Source of the DNA: Porphyromonadaceae bacterium UBA7572
GTDB lineage: Bacteria; Bacteroidota; Bacteroidia; Bacteroidales; Muribaculaceae
Direction: 5' to 3'
Assembly: GCA_002476625.1 (NCBI GenBank)
Contig: DLLC01000034.1
Span: 32,041-80,371, forward strand
DNA: 48,331 nucleotides
The notes beneath the pieces were generated by a model, which saw only the letters and a list, made by a program, of their open reading frames with translations, was not told the DNA's origin and made no database searches. Both the position numbers and the translations under genes were made by a program. How positions within the stretch are numbered: the first letter of the stretch is position 1; each line of letters opens with the position of its first letter. Below are positions 17,218 to 25,751 of the stretch, piece after piece.

Positions 17218-17781
17218 TTAGCGAACACGGCCCACATAGCTGCCGTCGCGGGTGTCAACCTCGATTTTCTCGCCTACGTTGATGAACAGAGGCACACGCA
17301 CCTCTGCGCCAGTTTCCACAGTGGCTGGCTTGAGGGTGTTGGTGGCTGTGTCGCCCTTCACGCCTGGCTCGGTGTAGGTGACTTCAAGCACTGTCTTTAC
17401 TGGCATTTCTGCATAGAGAACTGATTCAGTTGAGGCGTCGGTGACAACGTCCACAACATCGCCCTCCTTCATGAATGCCGATCCGCTCACGATTTCCTTG
17501 TTGATGGGAACTTGGTCGAAAGTTTCTTGGTTCATGAAAATAGCGTCTTCACCATCCATGTAGAGGTACTGGTAAGGACGGCGTTCTACACGAACGTCTT
17601 CGAGTTTTTCACCAATGTTGAAACGGCGTTCAATCACGCGGCCGTCAACAACGTTTTTCAGCTTAGTGCGCATGAAAGTGTTGCCCTTTCCAGGCTTCAC
17701 GTGCAGGAATTCAATGCAGAAATAGAGCTGGTTGTCTAAACGGATGCAAACACCGTTTTTAATGTCTTGAGCGTTAATCAT
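17218..17781 (-). CDS. efp: Elongation factor P
   Basis: A 187-residue three-domain factor that relieves ribosome stalling at polyproline stretches. The N-terminal KOW-like domain has the tip lysine Lys32 in HVKPGKGNTF, the site modified or exposed in the family. The central OB domain starts around RPYQYLYMDGEDAIFM, and the C-terminal OB domain ends in NVGEKIEVDTRDGSYVGRVR. Length and order are typical. It diverges from rpmH, and both have strong promoters in the shared 193-nt interval. Confidence 0.97.
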   Translation of the reverse strand: MINAQDIKNGVCIRLDNQLYFCIEFLHVKPGKGNTFMRTKLKNVVDGRVIERRFNIGEKLEDVRVERRPYQYLYMDGEDAIFMNQETFDQVPINKEIVSGSAFMKEGDVVDVVTDASTESVLYAEMPVKTVLEVTYTEPGVKGDTATNTLKPATVETGAEVRVPLFINVGEKIEVDTRDGSYVGRVR

Positions 17782-17837
17782 AAATTTGTTTGTCTGTTAT
17801 TTTAGTTAGAAATTGTTGTTCGTTTCAAAAACTTCTG

Positions 17838-17869
17838 CAAAATTACGCTAATTGCGCAAAAAGTGCAAA
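17838..17869 (-). promoter_or_regulatory. Promoter of efp
   Basis: Minus-strand -33 TTTG (17866-17869), 20-nt spacer, -7 TAATTTTG (17838-17845): an exact consensus match. The leader is about 50 nt. Confidence 0.78.
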
Positions 17870-17896
17870 AACTTTGCATTAAAAATCTTTCACTTA

Positions 17897-17928
17897 CTTG
17901 TTTATTTTCAAAAAAGTGACTAATTTTG
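17897..17928 (+). promoter_or_regulatory. Promoter of rpmH
   Basis: -33 CTTG (17897-17900), 20-nt spacer, -7 TAATTTTG (17921-17928), 46 nt before the rpmH ATG. It is back to back with the efp promoter. Confidence 0.72.
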
Positions 17929-17974
17929 CAGTCGCAATTTGCATAAGCGCTAATAAAATAAAATTATAATAAAG

Positions 17975-18127
17975 ATGAAAAGAACATTCCAACCATCAAA
18001 CAGAAAGAAAGCTAACAAGCATGGTTTCCGTCATCGCATGAAGACAGCTGATGGCCGTAAGGTACTCGCTCGACGTCGTGCAAAAGGCCGTTACAGCCTC
18101 TCTGTTAGCGACAGCGTTTACAAGTAA
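17975..18127 (+). CDS. rpmH: 50S ribosomal protein L34
   Basis: This 50-residue, very basic protein starts MKRTFQPSNRKKANKHGFRH and ends in SVSDSVYK. The L34 signature (KRTFQPS, then HGFRxRMKTADGRKVLARRRAKGR) is complete. It is a structural protein of the large ribosomal subunit. The usual rpmH-rnpA neighbourhood is absent: the next feature downstream is a terminator and then the convergent aat gene. It is single-gene, with its own promoter and terminator. Confidence 0.97.
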   Translation: MKRTFQPSNRKKANKHGFRHRMKTADGRKVLARRRAKGRYSLSVSDSVYK

Positions 18128-18148
18128 TTCACTTAGGTAATCGCTTAA

Positions 18149-18176
18149 GGCAACGCATAGCCGTTGTCCCTTTTTT
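18149..18176 (+). terminator. Intrinsic terminator of rpmH
   Basis: A 7-bp stem (18149-18155 with 18162-18168, one G-U) with a 6-nt loop is followed by CC and six T, 21 nt after the rpmH stop. Confidence 0.72.
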
Positions 18177-18262
18177 GGGGGGACGACGGCATTTGTCGTA
18201 TAGTGGGGTGTGTAGCGCATACCGTTATGTGGTGGTTTGCATAAGGTATAGCCGAGGTTTCT

Positions 18263-18922
18263 TTATTCGTATGGCTGGCCTGTGAGTAATGTCATGTATT
18301 GGCTGTAGGTGATGTGCTCGCCGCCCATCGACGCAAGATGTGGTGTCTCCAGTTGGCAATCTATGATTTTCACGCCTTCTGTCTCCATTTTTCTTGATAG
18401 GTAGATGAGCGCTAATTTCGAAGCGCTTGGCTCGAGTGAGAACATGCTTTCACCGCAGAATGCGTTTCCTGCCCGCACTCCATATAATCCGCCCACCAAC
18501 TTATCTCCGTTCCACACTTCCACGCTATGGCACACGCCAATGCTGTGTAGGCGTGTGTAGGCTCTTATCATTTCTGGTCCTAACCATGCACCAACGTCTT
18601 TGTTGCGCATAGAGACGGTGGCGCAGCCGTGAATCACGCCGTCAAAATCACGATCCCAGGTCATGTGATAGCGATGCTTGTTCAGCAGCGTGCGCATAGA
18701 GTGCGAAATGTGGATTTTCTCCGGGAAAATCACAAATCGGCTCAACGGGCAGTACCATAGAATGGGGCTGTCGGCGTCGCATGGATACCAAGGGAATATG
18801 CCGTTGGCATACGCCATTATCAGCCGGTCGGTGCTCAAGTCACCACCGAAGGCCAAGAGTCCGTCGTCGTCACCTAATGTGGGGTCGGGAAACCATAACT
18901 CATCATCAAGTTGGATAATCAT
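18263..18922 (-). CDS. aat: Leucyl/phenylalanyl-tRNA-protein transferase
   Basis: A 219-residue enzyme that transfers Leu or Phe from its tRNA to proteins with N-terminal Lys or Arg, creating an N-degron. Family blocks are clear: WFPDPTLGDDDGLLAFGGDL near the N-terminus, GIFPWYPCDADSPILWYCP, VEVWNGDKLVGGLYGVRAGN, FCGESMFSLEPSASKLAL and IDCQLETPHLASMGGEHI. It starts 21 nt after clpA in the same orientation and is the last gene of the gmd-fcl-clpS-clpA-aat run. Its product makes the substrates that ClpS delivers to ClpA, so the grouping is functional. Confidence 0.96.
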   Translation of the reverse strand: MIIQLDDELWFPDPTLGDDDGLLAFGGDLSTDRLIMAYANGIFPWYPCDADSPILWYCPLSRFVIFPEKIHISHSMRTLLNKHRYHMTWDRDFDGVIHGCATVSMRNKDVGAWLGPEMIRAYTRLHSIGVCHSVEVWNGDKLVGGLYGVRAGNAFCGESMFSLEPSASKLALIYLSRKMETEGVKIIDCQLETPHLASMGGEHITYSQYMTLLTGQPYE

Positions 18923-18943
18923 AGTGAAAAAATAATCTTTATG

Positions 18944-21220
18944 CTATACGACTGTGAGTTTGCCGTTTATTAGCTCAACAGTGGCCTTGCCACCTTTTTT
19001 CAACTTGCCAAAGAGAATTTCCTTCATTAGCAAAGTTTTCAGTTGGCGATGAATTACGCGGTCCATTTCGCGTGCGCCGTATTCCTTGGAGAAGCCCATG
19101 GCGAGAATGTGTTTTTGTGCCTCTGCGGAGAGCTTGACGCTTGCCGACTTGGCAGCTAATTGCTTGTCGAGTTCGTCTAATTTCTTGTTTAGAATGAGTT
19201 GTGCCATGGTTATGTCCATTTCGTTGAACACCACAATTTCGCTCAGGCGGTTGATGAACTCAGGCTTAAACGTGCGCTTCACTTGCTTGAGCATAGCTCC
19301 ACCGGCTGTGGCAGTGGAGGCAAATCCAAGGGTGGCTTGCGAGGCGTATTGAGCGCCGGCGTTGCTGGTCATAATCAGTACCACATTCTTGAAATGCGCC
19401 TTTTGTCCTTTGTTGTCGGTGAGCACGCCATAGTCCATCACTTGCAGTAGTATGTTGAAAATATCGGTGTGCGCTTTCTCTATCTCGTCGAGAAGCAGCA
19501 CGCAGTCGGGGCAGTTGCGCACGGCGTCGGTGAGCAGTCCACCGTCGTCGTATCCCACATAGCCGGCTGGCGCGCCAATGAGCTTGGCCACGGTGTGCTT
19601 CTCCATATATTCACTCATGTCGAAGCGCACAAGCTTCACACCGAGTTCGGTGGCGAGCGTTTTCGCCACCTCTGTCTTTCCCACGCCAGTAGGCCCCACG
19701 AACAGTAGGCTTGCCAGCGGCTTGTTCTCATCAGTCAATCCTGCCTTTGCCATCTGCACGGCGTTCACCACTGTCTGTATAGCATGGTCTTGGCCATACA
19801 CTTTGGCTCGTATGCGGCTTTCAAGCGTGGCGAGGTTTTTACTGTCGTTCTGCTTGATGGCGAGCGCATCCACTTTTGCTATCTTCGCCAGCACCTCGGC
19901 AATGGCTTTTTTAGTGATTTTCTTGTGCTTTTTGCATTCGAGCTCGGCTTGGGCACCAGCCTCGTCGATGAGGTCGATGGCCTTGTCGGGCAGGTATCTG
20001 TCGGTGATGAATTTTGCGCTGGCATTCACTGCATACCTGATAGCCTCATCGTCGTATTTCACGTGGTGATACCGCTCGTAGATAGGCTTCAAGTTCTGTA
20101 TGATGTTGAAAGTCTCTTCCACGCTTGGCTCCTTGATGTCGATTGTTTGGAAGCGTCGGGTAAGGCCGGTGCTGCGCGAGAGGTATTTATTGTATTCAGC
20201 GTAGGTGGTGGCTCCAATCACGCGGATAGCACCACCGTCGAGGTATGGCTTCAGCAGGTTCGACACATCGTTGGCGCCATCCTGCCCTTGACCTGCGCCC
20301 ACTATGGTGTGCACTTCATCAATGTATAAAATGGCGTGCTCATCGTTAGCCACGCCTTCCACAATGGTTTTCAGTCGCTTTTCCATGTCGCCCCGGTATC
20401 GAGCGCCCGCGAGCAGCGTGCCCATGTCGAGCTGGTAGATGCGGCTGTCTTTCAGTCGATCAGGCACATTGCCTTCTTCAATGCGTGTGGCAATGCCGTA
20501 GATGAGTGCCGTTTTTCCCACTCCTGGCTCGCCAATGTGCAGGGGATTGTTCTTTTCCTTTCTGCAAAGCACTTGAATGGTGCGTTCTATTTCTTTATCT
20601 CTGCCGATAAGCGGGTTTTTGTTCTGAATATTGTCGTTGATGCACGTCACATAGCTTTTCCATCGGTTGGCTTGGTGCTCCATACCGTCGGCGAAGTCGT
20701 CATCGGGCAGTTCCTCGTCGTAATAGTCATCGCCATTGGTGTTATATTCGTCATCTGTTCGATCATTTCCCATGGCGTTGTTCATTTCTCTGAGAATAAC
20801 GCTGCTGTCGGCATTCGTGTGCTTATGCAGAAGGTAAGCCGCCTCCGAGTCCTTTTGCTCCAGCATGGCCTGTACCACCATGGGAAGTGTGATGACATTG
20901 CTCTCTGCGAGGTGTGCGTTGATGGTGGCTTCGGCGATGACACTTGTCAGCTGGTTGGAAGGCTCCCATCTTTCCAGTTTGTCGGGCACGGAGATGTCGG
21001 CATTGTCCAGATACTCCAGTGCTTCATTGAAAATATCTTCAATGCTAATAGTGTCGTTGCAAGCCCATAACGCTTCATCAAACGGCTCTAAAGAGAGCAT
21101 GCCGCAGAGCAGATGCTCAGGCGTTAGCAACTCGTGACGCTTTCTTATGGCCAGATTACTGGCCTTTTGCATCACGAACTCCATATATTTTGAAAACTTA
21201 GCTTCCTGTTGTTTTGACAT
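18944..21220 (-). CDS. clpA: ATP-dependent Clp protease ATPase subunit ClpA
   Basis: A 758-residue AAA+ unfoldase that feeds proteins into ClpP. A Clp-N domain (about 1-150) is followed by an acidic linker and two AAA+ modules. The first has Walker A GEPGVGKT (230-237) and Walker B ILYIDEVHTI; the second has GPTGVGKT (509-516) and LLLDEIEKAH. Length, N-domain and lack of a ClpB-type coiled coil indicate ClpA rather than ClpB or ClpC. The ClpP-docking tripeptide appears as LGF near residues 631-633, where E. coli has IGL. The frame is open 14 codons further up, overlapping clpS, but MSKQQEAKFSKYMEFVMQKA is the usual ClpA-like N-terminus, so 21220 was chosen. No clpP is in the window. Confidence 0.95.
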   Translation of the reverse strand: MSKQQEAKFSKYMEFVMQKASNLAIRKRHELLTPEHLLCGMLSLEPFDEALWACNDTISIEDIFNEALEYLDNADISVPDKLERWEPSNQLTSVIAEATINAHLAESNVITLPMVVQAMLEQKDSEAAYLLHKHTNADSSVILREMNNAMGNDRTDDEYNTNGDDYYDEELPDDDFADGMEHQANRWKSYVTCINDNIQNKNPLIGRDKEIERTIQVLCRKEKNNPLHIGEPGVGKTALIYGIATRIEEGNVPDRLKDSRIYQLDMGTLLAGARYRGDMEKRLKTIVEGVANDEHAILYIDEVHTIVGAGQGQDGANDVSNLLKPYLDGGAIRVIGATTYAEYNKYLSRSTGLTRRFQTIDIKEPSVEETFNIIQNLKPIYERYHHVKYDDEAIRYAVNASAKFITDRYLPDKAIDLIDEAGAQAELECKKHKKITKKAIAEVLAKIAKVDALAIKQNDSKNLATLESRIRAKVYGQDHAIQTVVNAVQMAKAGLTDENKPLASLLFVGPTGVGKTEVAKTLATELGVKLVRFDMSEYMEKHTVAKLIGAPAGYVGYDDGGLLTDAVRNCPDCVLLLDEIEKAHTDIFNILLQVMDYGVLTDNKGQKAHFKNVVLIMTSNAGAQYASQATLGFASTATAGGAMLKQVKRTFKPEFINRLSEIVVFNEMDITMAQLILNKKLDELDKQLAAKSASVKLSAEAQKHILAMGFSKEYGAREMDRVIHRQLKTLLMKEILFGKLKKGGKATVELINGKLTVV

Positions 21221-21245
21221 TATGCGTTTTTTCTGATTTTGTGTG

Positions 21246-21563
21246 TTATTTGGTGGGTTCAATAGTCACCATGAGCGGATAGCCCGCCTTGTCGGCGAGC
21301 AGTTGTGTCTTGTTGCGGCGTGTATTGGCCACGTCGTAAGAGTAGATGCCCACTACCGCCTTTCCGGCCTTGTGCACTTGCATCATCAGTTGGTAAGCCT
21401 CTTCTTCCGATTTGTGAAAAACCGTCACGAGCACCATCATCACAAATTCCATGGTGGTGATGTCGTCGTTGTGAAGTATCACTTGATACTGGCGTGGTTC
21501 ATCGAGCTTGATTTTGGTGACTTCTTTCAGAGCCGATCCGCCTTTAGTCGTGGGGTTGGGCAT
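21246..21563 (-). CDS. clpS: ClpS adaptor
   Basis: A 105-residue adaptor that binds N-terminal Leu, Phe, Tyr or Trp and passes the protein to ClpA. The core YQVILHNDDITTMEFVMMVL contains the Asn-Asp pair that binds the free alpha-amino group, followed by the hydrophobic-pocket Met. VHKAGKAVVGIYSYDVA contains the conserved His. The gene lies 21 nt after fcl and 25 nt before clpA, so it is part of the same operon. Confidence 0.95.
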   Translation of the reverse strand: MPNPTTKGGSALKEVTKIKLDEPRQYQVILHNDDITTMEFVMMVLVTVFHKSEEEAYQLMMQVHKAGKAVVGIYSYDVANTRRNKTQLLADKAGYPLMVTIEPTK

Positions 21564-21584
21564 AGTGGTGGCGAACTGCTTGTT

Positions 21585-22748
21585 TTAATTTTCAATATAC
21601 CATTTGAAGAGCGCTTTCACGCCGTCTTCAATTTCCATCTTGTGTGTCCATCCCAAGCTGTGCAGCTTGCTCACGTCGCACAGCTTGCGAGGTGTGCCAT
21701 CGGGCTTCGAGGAGTCGAAGGCGATGGTGCCTGTGAAGCCCACCGCTTTGGCAACAAGCTCTGAGAGCTGCTTGATGGTCAGTTCCTTGCCTGTGCCCAC
21801 ATTGATGTGGCAATTACGGATTTCGCCAAGTGATGGAATGGCGCCGCCGCGCCCTTCGCTGCTATTGCGGTCCACTTTGCCGCTGGTGCCAACTCCATAG
21901 TGAGCAGAAGAATACTTTTCAATGCCGATAATGTCGCTGAAATTCACGTTCAGCAGCACATGCACACTGGCGTCGGCCATATCCTCGCTCCACAGAAATT
22001 CGCGCAGCGGAGTGCCTGTGCCCCACAAGGTCACTTTGTTGCTTTCTATGCCAAAATGGCTGAGCACTTCGGTGATGGCTTCTTCCGAGGCTTTGCCGTC
22101 GATGCCTTTCACGGGGCGCTTGTTCATGTCGGCGCGGATGGCGTCCCAGTTGTTCTCTCCAATCATGCGTGCCAGATACACCTTGCGCATCATGGCAGGC
22201 ATCACATGGCTGTTTTCGAGGTGGAAATTATCGTTTGGCCCATAGAGGTTTGTGGGCATCACTGCGATATAGTTGGTGCCATATTGCAGATTGTAGCTTT
22301 CACACATTTTCAGTCCGGAGATTTTAGCCAAAGCGTATTCCTCGTTGGTGTATTCCAGAGGCGAGGTGAGCAAGGCGTCTTCCTTGATGGGCTGTGGCGC
22401 ATTTTTTGGATAGATGCAAGTAGAACCGAGGAAAAGGAGCTTTTGCACACCGTGTGCAAAACTTTCGCTGATCACATTGCACTGAATCTTCATGTTTTGC
22501 ATAATGAAGTCGGCGCGATACAGGGAGTTGGCCATGATGCCGCCCACATAGGCAGCTGCCAGCACCACTGCGTCGGGGCGCTCCTCGTCGAAAAATTTTC
22601 TTACGGCCTGCTGGTCGGTTAAGTCGAGCTCAGCATGTGTGCGACCCACTAAATTGTGGTAGCCGCGCTGCCGCAGGTTCTTCCAGATGGCAGAGCCAAC
22701 CAGTCCATGGTGTCCTGCCACGTATATTTTTGCGTTTTTGTCGATCAT
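21585..22748 (-). CDS. fcl: GDP-L-fucose synthase
   Basis: A 387-residue SDR-type epimerase/reductase that makes GDP-L-fucose from GDP-4-keto-6-deoxymannose with NADPH. The Rossmann motif is VAGHHGLVGSAIWK; the catalytic YxxxK is EYALAKISG; PTNLYGPNDNFHLENSHVMP is the substrate block. It is longer than the E. coli enzyme (about 320) through an insert near residues 195-245 seen in other Bacteroidetes versions. Its start overlaps the gmd stop by four bases (ATGA), a coupled pair for one pathway. The product feeds surface polysaccharide or glycoprotein fucosylation. Confidence 0.96.
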   Translation of the reverse strand: MIDKNAKIYVAGHHGLVGSAIWKNLRQRGYHNLVGRTHAELDLTDQQAVRKFFDEERPDAVVLAAAYVGGIMANSLYRADFIMQNMKIQCNVISESFAHGVQKLLFLGSTCIYPKNAPQPIKEDALLTSPLEYTNEEYALAKISGLKMCESYNLQYGTNYIAVMPTNLYGPNDNFHLENSHVMPAMMRKVYLARMIGENNWDAIRADMNKRPVKGIDGKASEEAITEVLSHFGIESNKVTLWGTGTPLREFLWSEDMADASVHVLLNVNFSDIIGIEKYSSAHYGVGTSGKVDRNSSEGRGGAIPSLGEIRNCHINVGTGKELTIKQLSELVAKAVGFTGTIAFDSSKPDGTPRKLCDVSKLHSLGWTHKMEIEDGVKALFKWYIEN

Positions 22749-23848
22749 TTCACTATTCCTTTCTCAAGATATTCTGCGAGGTTGACGCGAATTTTGTCGC
22801 CGGCGTTTTCGATAGCAACCTTAGCTACATCGTGGTCAACCATAATTTTTACAAGCTCTTCAAAAGAGGTGCGCTGCGGATCCCAACCGAGTTCTGCCCT
22901 TGCCTTGGTGGGGTCGCCCCAAAGGTTCACCACATCGGTGGGGCGGTAGAAGTCGGGGCTTACCTCCACAAGCACTTTTCCAGTGGCTTTGTCGATACCT
23001 TTCTCGTCTTCGCCTTCACCTTGCCATTCCAGCTCTATGCCCACATGGTGGAAAGCCAGTGTGCAGAATTCACGCACGCTGTGCTGCACACCGGTGGCGA
23101 TGACGAAGTCTTCGGGCGTGTCGTGCTGGAGGATAAGCCACATGCACTCCACATAGTCGCGGGCATAGCCCCAGTCGCGAAGGCTCGACAGGTTGCCTAA
23201 ATATAGCTTCTCTTGCTTGCCAGCCTTGATGCGTGCGGCGGCAAGCGTGATTTTTCTGGTGACGAAGGTTTCGCCGCGCCGTTCGCTCTCGTGGTTGAAC
23301 AAGATGCCTGAGCAGCAGAACATGTTGTAGGCCTCGCGGTATTCTTTCACTATCCAGAAGCCGTAGAGCTTTGCCACAGCATATGGGCTATATGGGTGGA
23401 AAGGGGTGTTCTCGTTTTGAGGCACTTCCTCCACTTTTCCATATAGCTCGCTGGTGCTGGCTTGATAGATGCGGCATTCCTCGGTGAGTCCGCATTGGCG
23501 CACGGCCTCCAGAATGCGGAGCACGCCTGTGGCATCGACATCGGCGGTGAATTCTGGCGAGTCGAAGCTCACTTGCACATGGCTTTGGGCAGCCAGATTG
23601 TAGATTTCGGTGGGGCGCACTTTCCTCACCACCTGAATGAGACTCATCGAGTCGCTCATGTCGGCATAGTGAAGGTGGAAATGTGGCCTGCCCTCAAGAT
23701 GGGCGATGCGTTCACGATAATCTACCGACGAGCGGCGAATGGTGCCGTGAACTTCGTACCCCTTATCAAGTAAAAACTCAGCCAAGAATGATCCGTCTTG
23801 ACCCGTAATGCCCGTGATGAGGGCCACTTTACGTTTGTTCTCGTTCAT
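22745..23848 (-). CDS. gmd: GDP-mannose 4,6-dehydratase
   Basis: A 367-residue SDR enzyme converting GDP-mannose to GDP-4-keto-6-deoxymannose, the first step to GDP-fucose. The NADP motif is ALITGITGQDGSFLAEFLL, and the catalytic triad region includes YQASTSELYGKVEEVPQ and YSPYAVAKLYGFWIVKEYRE. Length and motifs match the family. It heads the gmd-fcl-clpS-clpA-aat run behind an exact consensus promoter. Confidence 0.97.
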   Translation of the reverse strand: MNENKRKVALITGITGQDGSFLAEFLLDKGYEVHGTIRRSSVDYRERIAHLEGRPHFHLHYADMSDSMSLIQVVRKVRPTEIYNLAAQSHVQVSFDSPEFTADVDATGVLRILEAVRQCGLTEECRIYQASTSELYGKVEEVPQNENTPFHPYSPYAVAKLYGFWIVKEYREAYNMFCCSGILFNHESERRGETFVTRKITLAAARIKAGKQEKLYLGNLSSLRDWGYARDYVECMWLILQHDTPEDFVIATGVQHSVREFCTLAFHHVGIELEWQGEGEDEKGIDKATGKVLVEVSPDFYRPTDVVNLWGDPTKARAELGWDPQRTSFEELVKIMVDHDVAKVAIENAGDKIRVNLAEYLEKGIVK

Positions 23849-23889
23849 ATATTGGTGATAATGATTTCTGTATATGATGTTGTGATGCG

Positions 23890-23921
23890 CAAAGTTACCA
23901 TTATTTCTTTATCTCAACAAA
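23890..23921 (-). promoter_or_regulatory. Promoter of the gmd-fcl-clpS-clpA-aat operon
   Basis: Minus-strand -33 TTTG (23918-23921), 20-nt spacer, -7 TAACTTTG (23890-23897): an exact match, 41 nt before gmd. No terminator or other promoter of this quality lies within the five-gene run. Confidence 0.78.
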
Positions 23922-23940
23922 TAATATGGCAGTAGATAAG

Positions 23941-25041
23941 CTATTTCCAAGGGGTGCCGAGGAATAGCAGTGCAGTGACTTTGCTCGACTTGAAGGCGTG
24001 GATGAGCAGAAGCGTGATGGCTATCACACAGAATGCCACCACCAAAGATAGCGCAGCAAGTGGCACTGTGGCCATTCCCATTTCTTTCAATGGCTCTTGG
24101 AGTGCGGTGAGAGGAAACAGGAAAAAGTAGTGGAGCAGGTAAATGCCGAGGCTCTCGTGCCCCAGATAGTTGAAATATCTTGCTATGGCCGAAGGCTTCC
24201 GCCCCTCTGTGCGGTATTCTTTTCCCGACCATGGCTCAATCATTGCTATTGCCACCACGATGAGGCAAAAGTGCATAATGGGCAAGGTGACGAAGCTGAA
24301 GGCGTTCCATAGCGTAGCCAAGTCTTTGCCCCAGATGTCCCAAGGGTAAGCCACGCTGTAGAACGTCAGGGCGAACACCGCCATCGCAATAGCCAGCATC
24401 CACTGGTTATGGATGACGCGCTGAAACGCCGTTTTCCAGTGGTTGGCCATCACGCCTATCATAAACACCGGGAAGAATCGTGCAAGCAGGCCGAAACCCG
24501 CATAGTCGATATTAGCCTCCTCGTCGGCAAAAGTAAGCGATAAGGTGACCAGAATACCGTAAGTGACGAGCAGAACGATAATCTGGCAGAAGGCGTTCTT
24601 GATTCGCTGTAGGATGGCGCTAATGGGCACATAGAGCAAGCATAGTTCGAAAAGGCACAAAGTGAACCAATAGCCGTCTTTCCAATAGGCGCGGTATAGG
24701 TCGGGAAGATTGTCGCTCAATGGCGACTGGAGCTGGCTGTGTGGAAAGTAGAGCACCCATAGCGGGGTGATGACTAAAAACGGTATGATAAGTTGGATGA
24801 AGCGCTTTTTCAGGCCAGGTGTGATGAATTGCCTGTCGGCATTGGTCTTGTAGGTGAGGTAGCCACTGATGAAGAAGAAAACAGGCATGTGTATCTGCCC
24901 GATAAACTTAAAAAGGAAGGCGGCATCGAGCCCTCGCACACACATGGTCAGCGCATGGCCCATCACCACTAAAAATATGGCGATGCCTTTCAGTAGGTCG
25001 AAATACTCAATTCTTTTTTTACGTTGCGTAGTAGCGTTCAT
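23941..25041 (-). CDS. Acyltransferase family 3 membrane protein
   Basis: A 366-residue polytopic protein with about ten hydrophobic segments, typical of enzymes that move acetyl or other acyl groups onto sugars of surface polymers. It begins with the family block RIEYFDLLKGIAIFLVVMGH, with the catalytic His at its end, followed by HMPVFFFISGYL. The acyl donor and acceptor are unknown. It lies 92 nt upstream of gmd in the same direction, but gmd has its own promoter, so coregulation with fucose synthesis is possible but not shown. Confidence 0.92.
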   Translation of the reverse strand: MNATTQRKKRIEYFDLLKGIAIFLVVMGHALTMCVRGLDAAFLFKFIGQIHMPVFFFISGYLTYKTNADRQFITPGLKKRFIQLIIPFLVITPLWVLYFPHSQLQSPLSDNLPDLYRAYWKDGYWFTLCLFELCLLYVPISAILQRIKNAFCQIIVLLVTYGILVTLSLTFADEEANIDYAGFGLLARFFPVFMIGVMANHWKTAFQRVIHNQWMLAIAMAVFALTFYSVAYPWDIWGKDLATLWNAFSFVTLPIMHFCLIVVAIAMIEPWSGKEYRTEGRKPSAIARYFNYLGHESLGIYLLHYFFLFPLTALQEPLKEMGMATVPLAALSLVVAFCVIAITLLLIHAFKSSKVTALLFLGTPWK

Positions 25042-25076
25042 TATTTTTATAGATGTATGACATGATTTTATCTATA

Positions 25077-25084
25077 CAAAGATA
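25077..25084 (-). promoter_or_regulatory. -7 promoter box of the acyltransferase gene
   Basis: TATCTTTG on the minus strand, 35 nt upstream of the start codon; a weak TCTG lies 18 nt further up. Confidence 0.5.
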
Positions 25085-25116
25085 CGTGAAATTAGCCATT
25101 TTCAGAAGGATTTTAC

Positions 25117-25124
25117 TAAATTTG
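25117..25124 (+). promoter_or_regulatory. -7 promoter box of the NUDIX gene
   Basis: TAAATTTG matches TAnnTTTG. It overlaps an in-frame GTG at 25124, which is therefore unlikely to be translated; the first ATG downstream (25142) was chosen. Confidence 0.5.
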
Positions 25125-25141
25125 TGGAAAAACAGAAAGAT

Positions 25142-25699
25142 ATGGCTATGGAGATAAAGAAGTGGACCACTTTGGAGTCGCGCTACATTATTCGCCGCCC
25201 TTGGCTTACCGCAAGGGTGGATAAGGTGCAACTTCCCGATGGACGCATTAATCCGGAGCACTATGTTCTGGAGTATCCTGCGTGGGTGAATGTCATAGCT
25301 GTCACCACTGATGGGCTTATGGTGATGGTGCGCCAGTACCGTCATGGCTTCGATGAGGTGATGGTGGAGCTGTGCGCCGGCGTGGTGGAGAATGGCGAGG
25401 TGCCTATTGATGCCGCCAAGCGCGAACTCCTGGAGGAGACTGGCTATGCTGGAGGGGTGTGGCGTGAGTTGATGACGATCGGGCAGAACCCAAGCATCTC
25501 CAATAATCTTACCCACTGTTTTGTGGCACAGGGCGTGGAAAAGGTGAGTGGCCAGCACCTTGACGAGAGCGAGGACATTGAGGTGCTGCTGATGAGCGAG
25601 GAAGAGGTGCTTGATATGCTCAAGCGCGACCAGCAAAAGCAGGCACTTATGGCAGCCCCGTTATGGCGCTACTTTTACGAGAATCGCATGAAAAAGTAA
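25142..25699 (+). CDS. NUDIX hydrolase (ADP-ribose pyrophosphatase-like)
   Basis: A 185-residue hydrolase for nucleoside diphosphates linked to another group. The NUDIX box is complete (GVVENGEVPIDAAKRELLEE then TGY), fitting G-x5-E-x7-REUxEExGU. A short N-terminal strand domain (YIIRRPWLTARVDKVQLPDG) and the downstream NPSISNNLTHCFVA recall ADP-ribose or GDP-mannose pyrophosphatases, but the substrate cannot be fixed. A second ATG two codons later is also possible. It is monocistronic, ending in a bidirectional terminator shared with the alpha-2-macroglobulin gene. Confidence 0.92.
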   Translation: MAMEIKKWTTLESRYIIRRPWLTARVDKVQLPDGRINPEHYVLEYPAWVNVIAVTTDGLMVMVRQYRHGFDEVMVELCAGVVENGEVPIDAAKRELLEETGYAGGVWRELMTIGQNPSISNNLTHCFVAQGVEKVSGQHLDESEDIEVLLMSEEEVLDMLKRDQQKQALMAAPLWRYFYENRMKK

Positions 25700-25731
25700 A
25701 AGCCGAGCTTTCACGAAAGCTCGGCTTTTTT
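25697..25731. terminator. Bidirectional terminator between NUDIX and alpha-2-macroglobulin genes
   Basis: An 11-bp perfect stem (25701-25711 with 25716-25726) and 4-nt loop, flanked by A and T runs on either side. It starts at the NUDIX stop codon. Confidence 0.92.
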
Positions 25732-25751
25732 AGTGGATTGCTGGTGCAGCA

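Noticed and set aside
17975..18127. oriC/rpmH-rnpA-dnaA neighbourhood
   Set aside because: rpmH is present, but rnpA, yidC, mnmE and dnaA are not around it and no DnaA-box cluster is evident, so no origin is claimed.
20336..21070. Plus-strand open frame of 244 codons
   Set aside because: Antisense to clpA; composition of a shadow frame.
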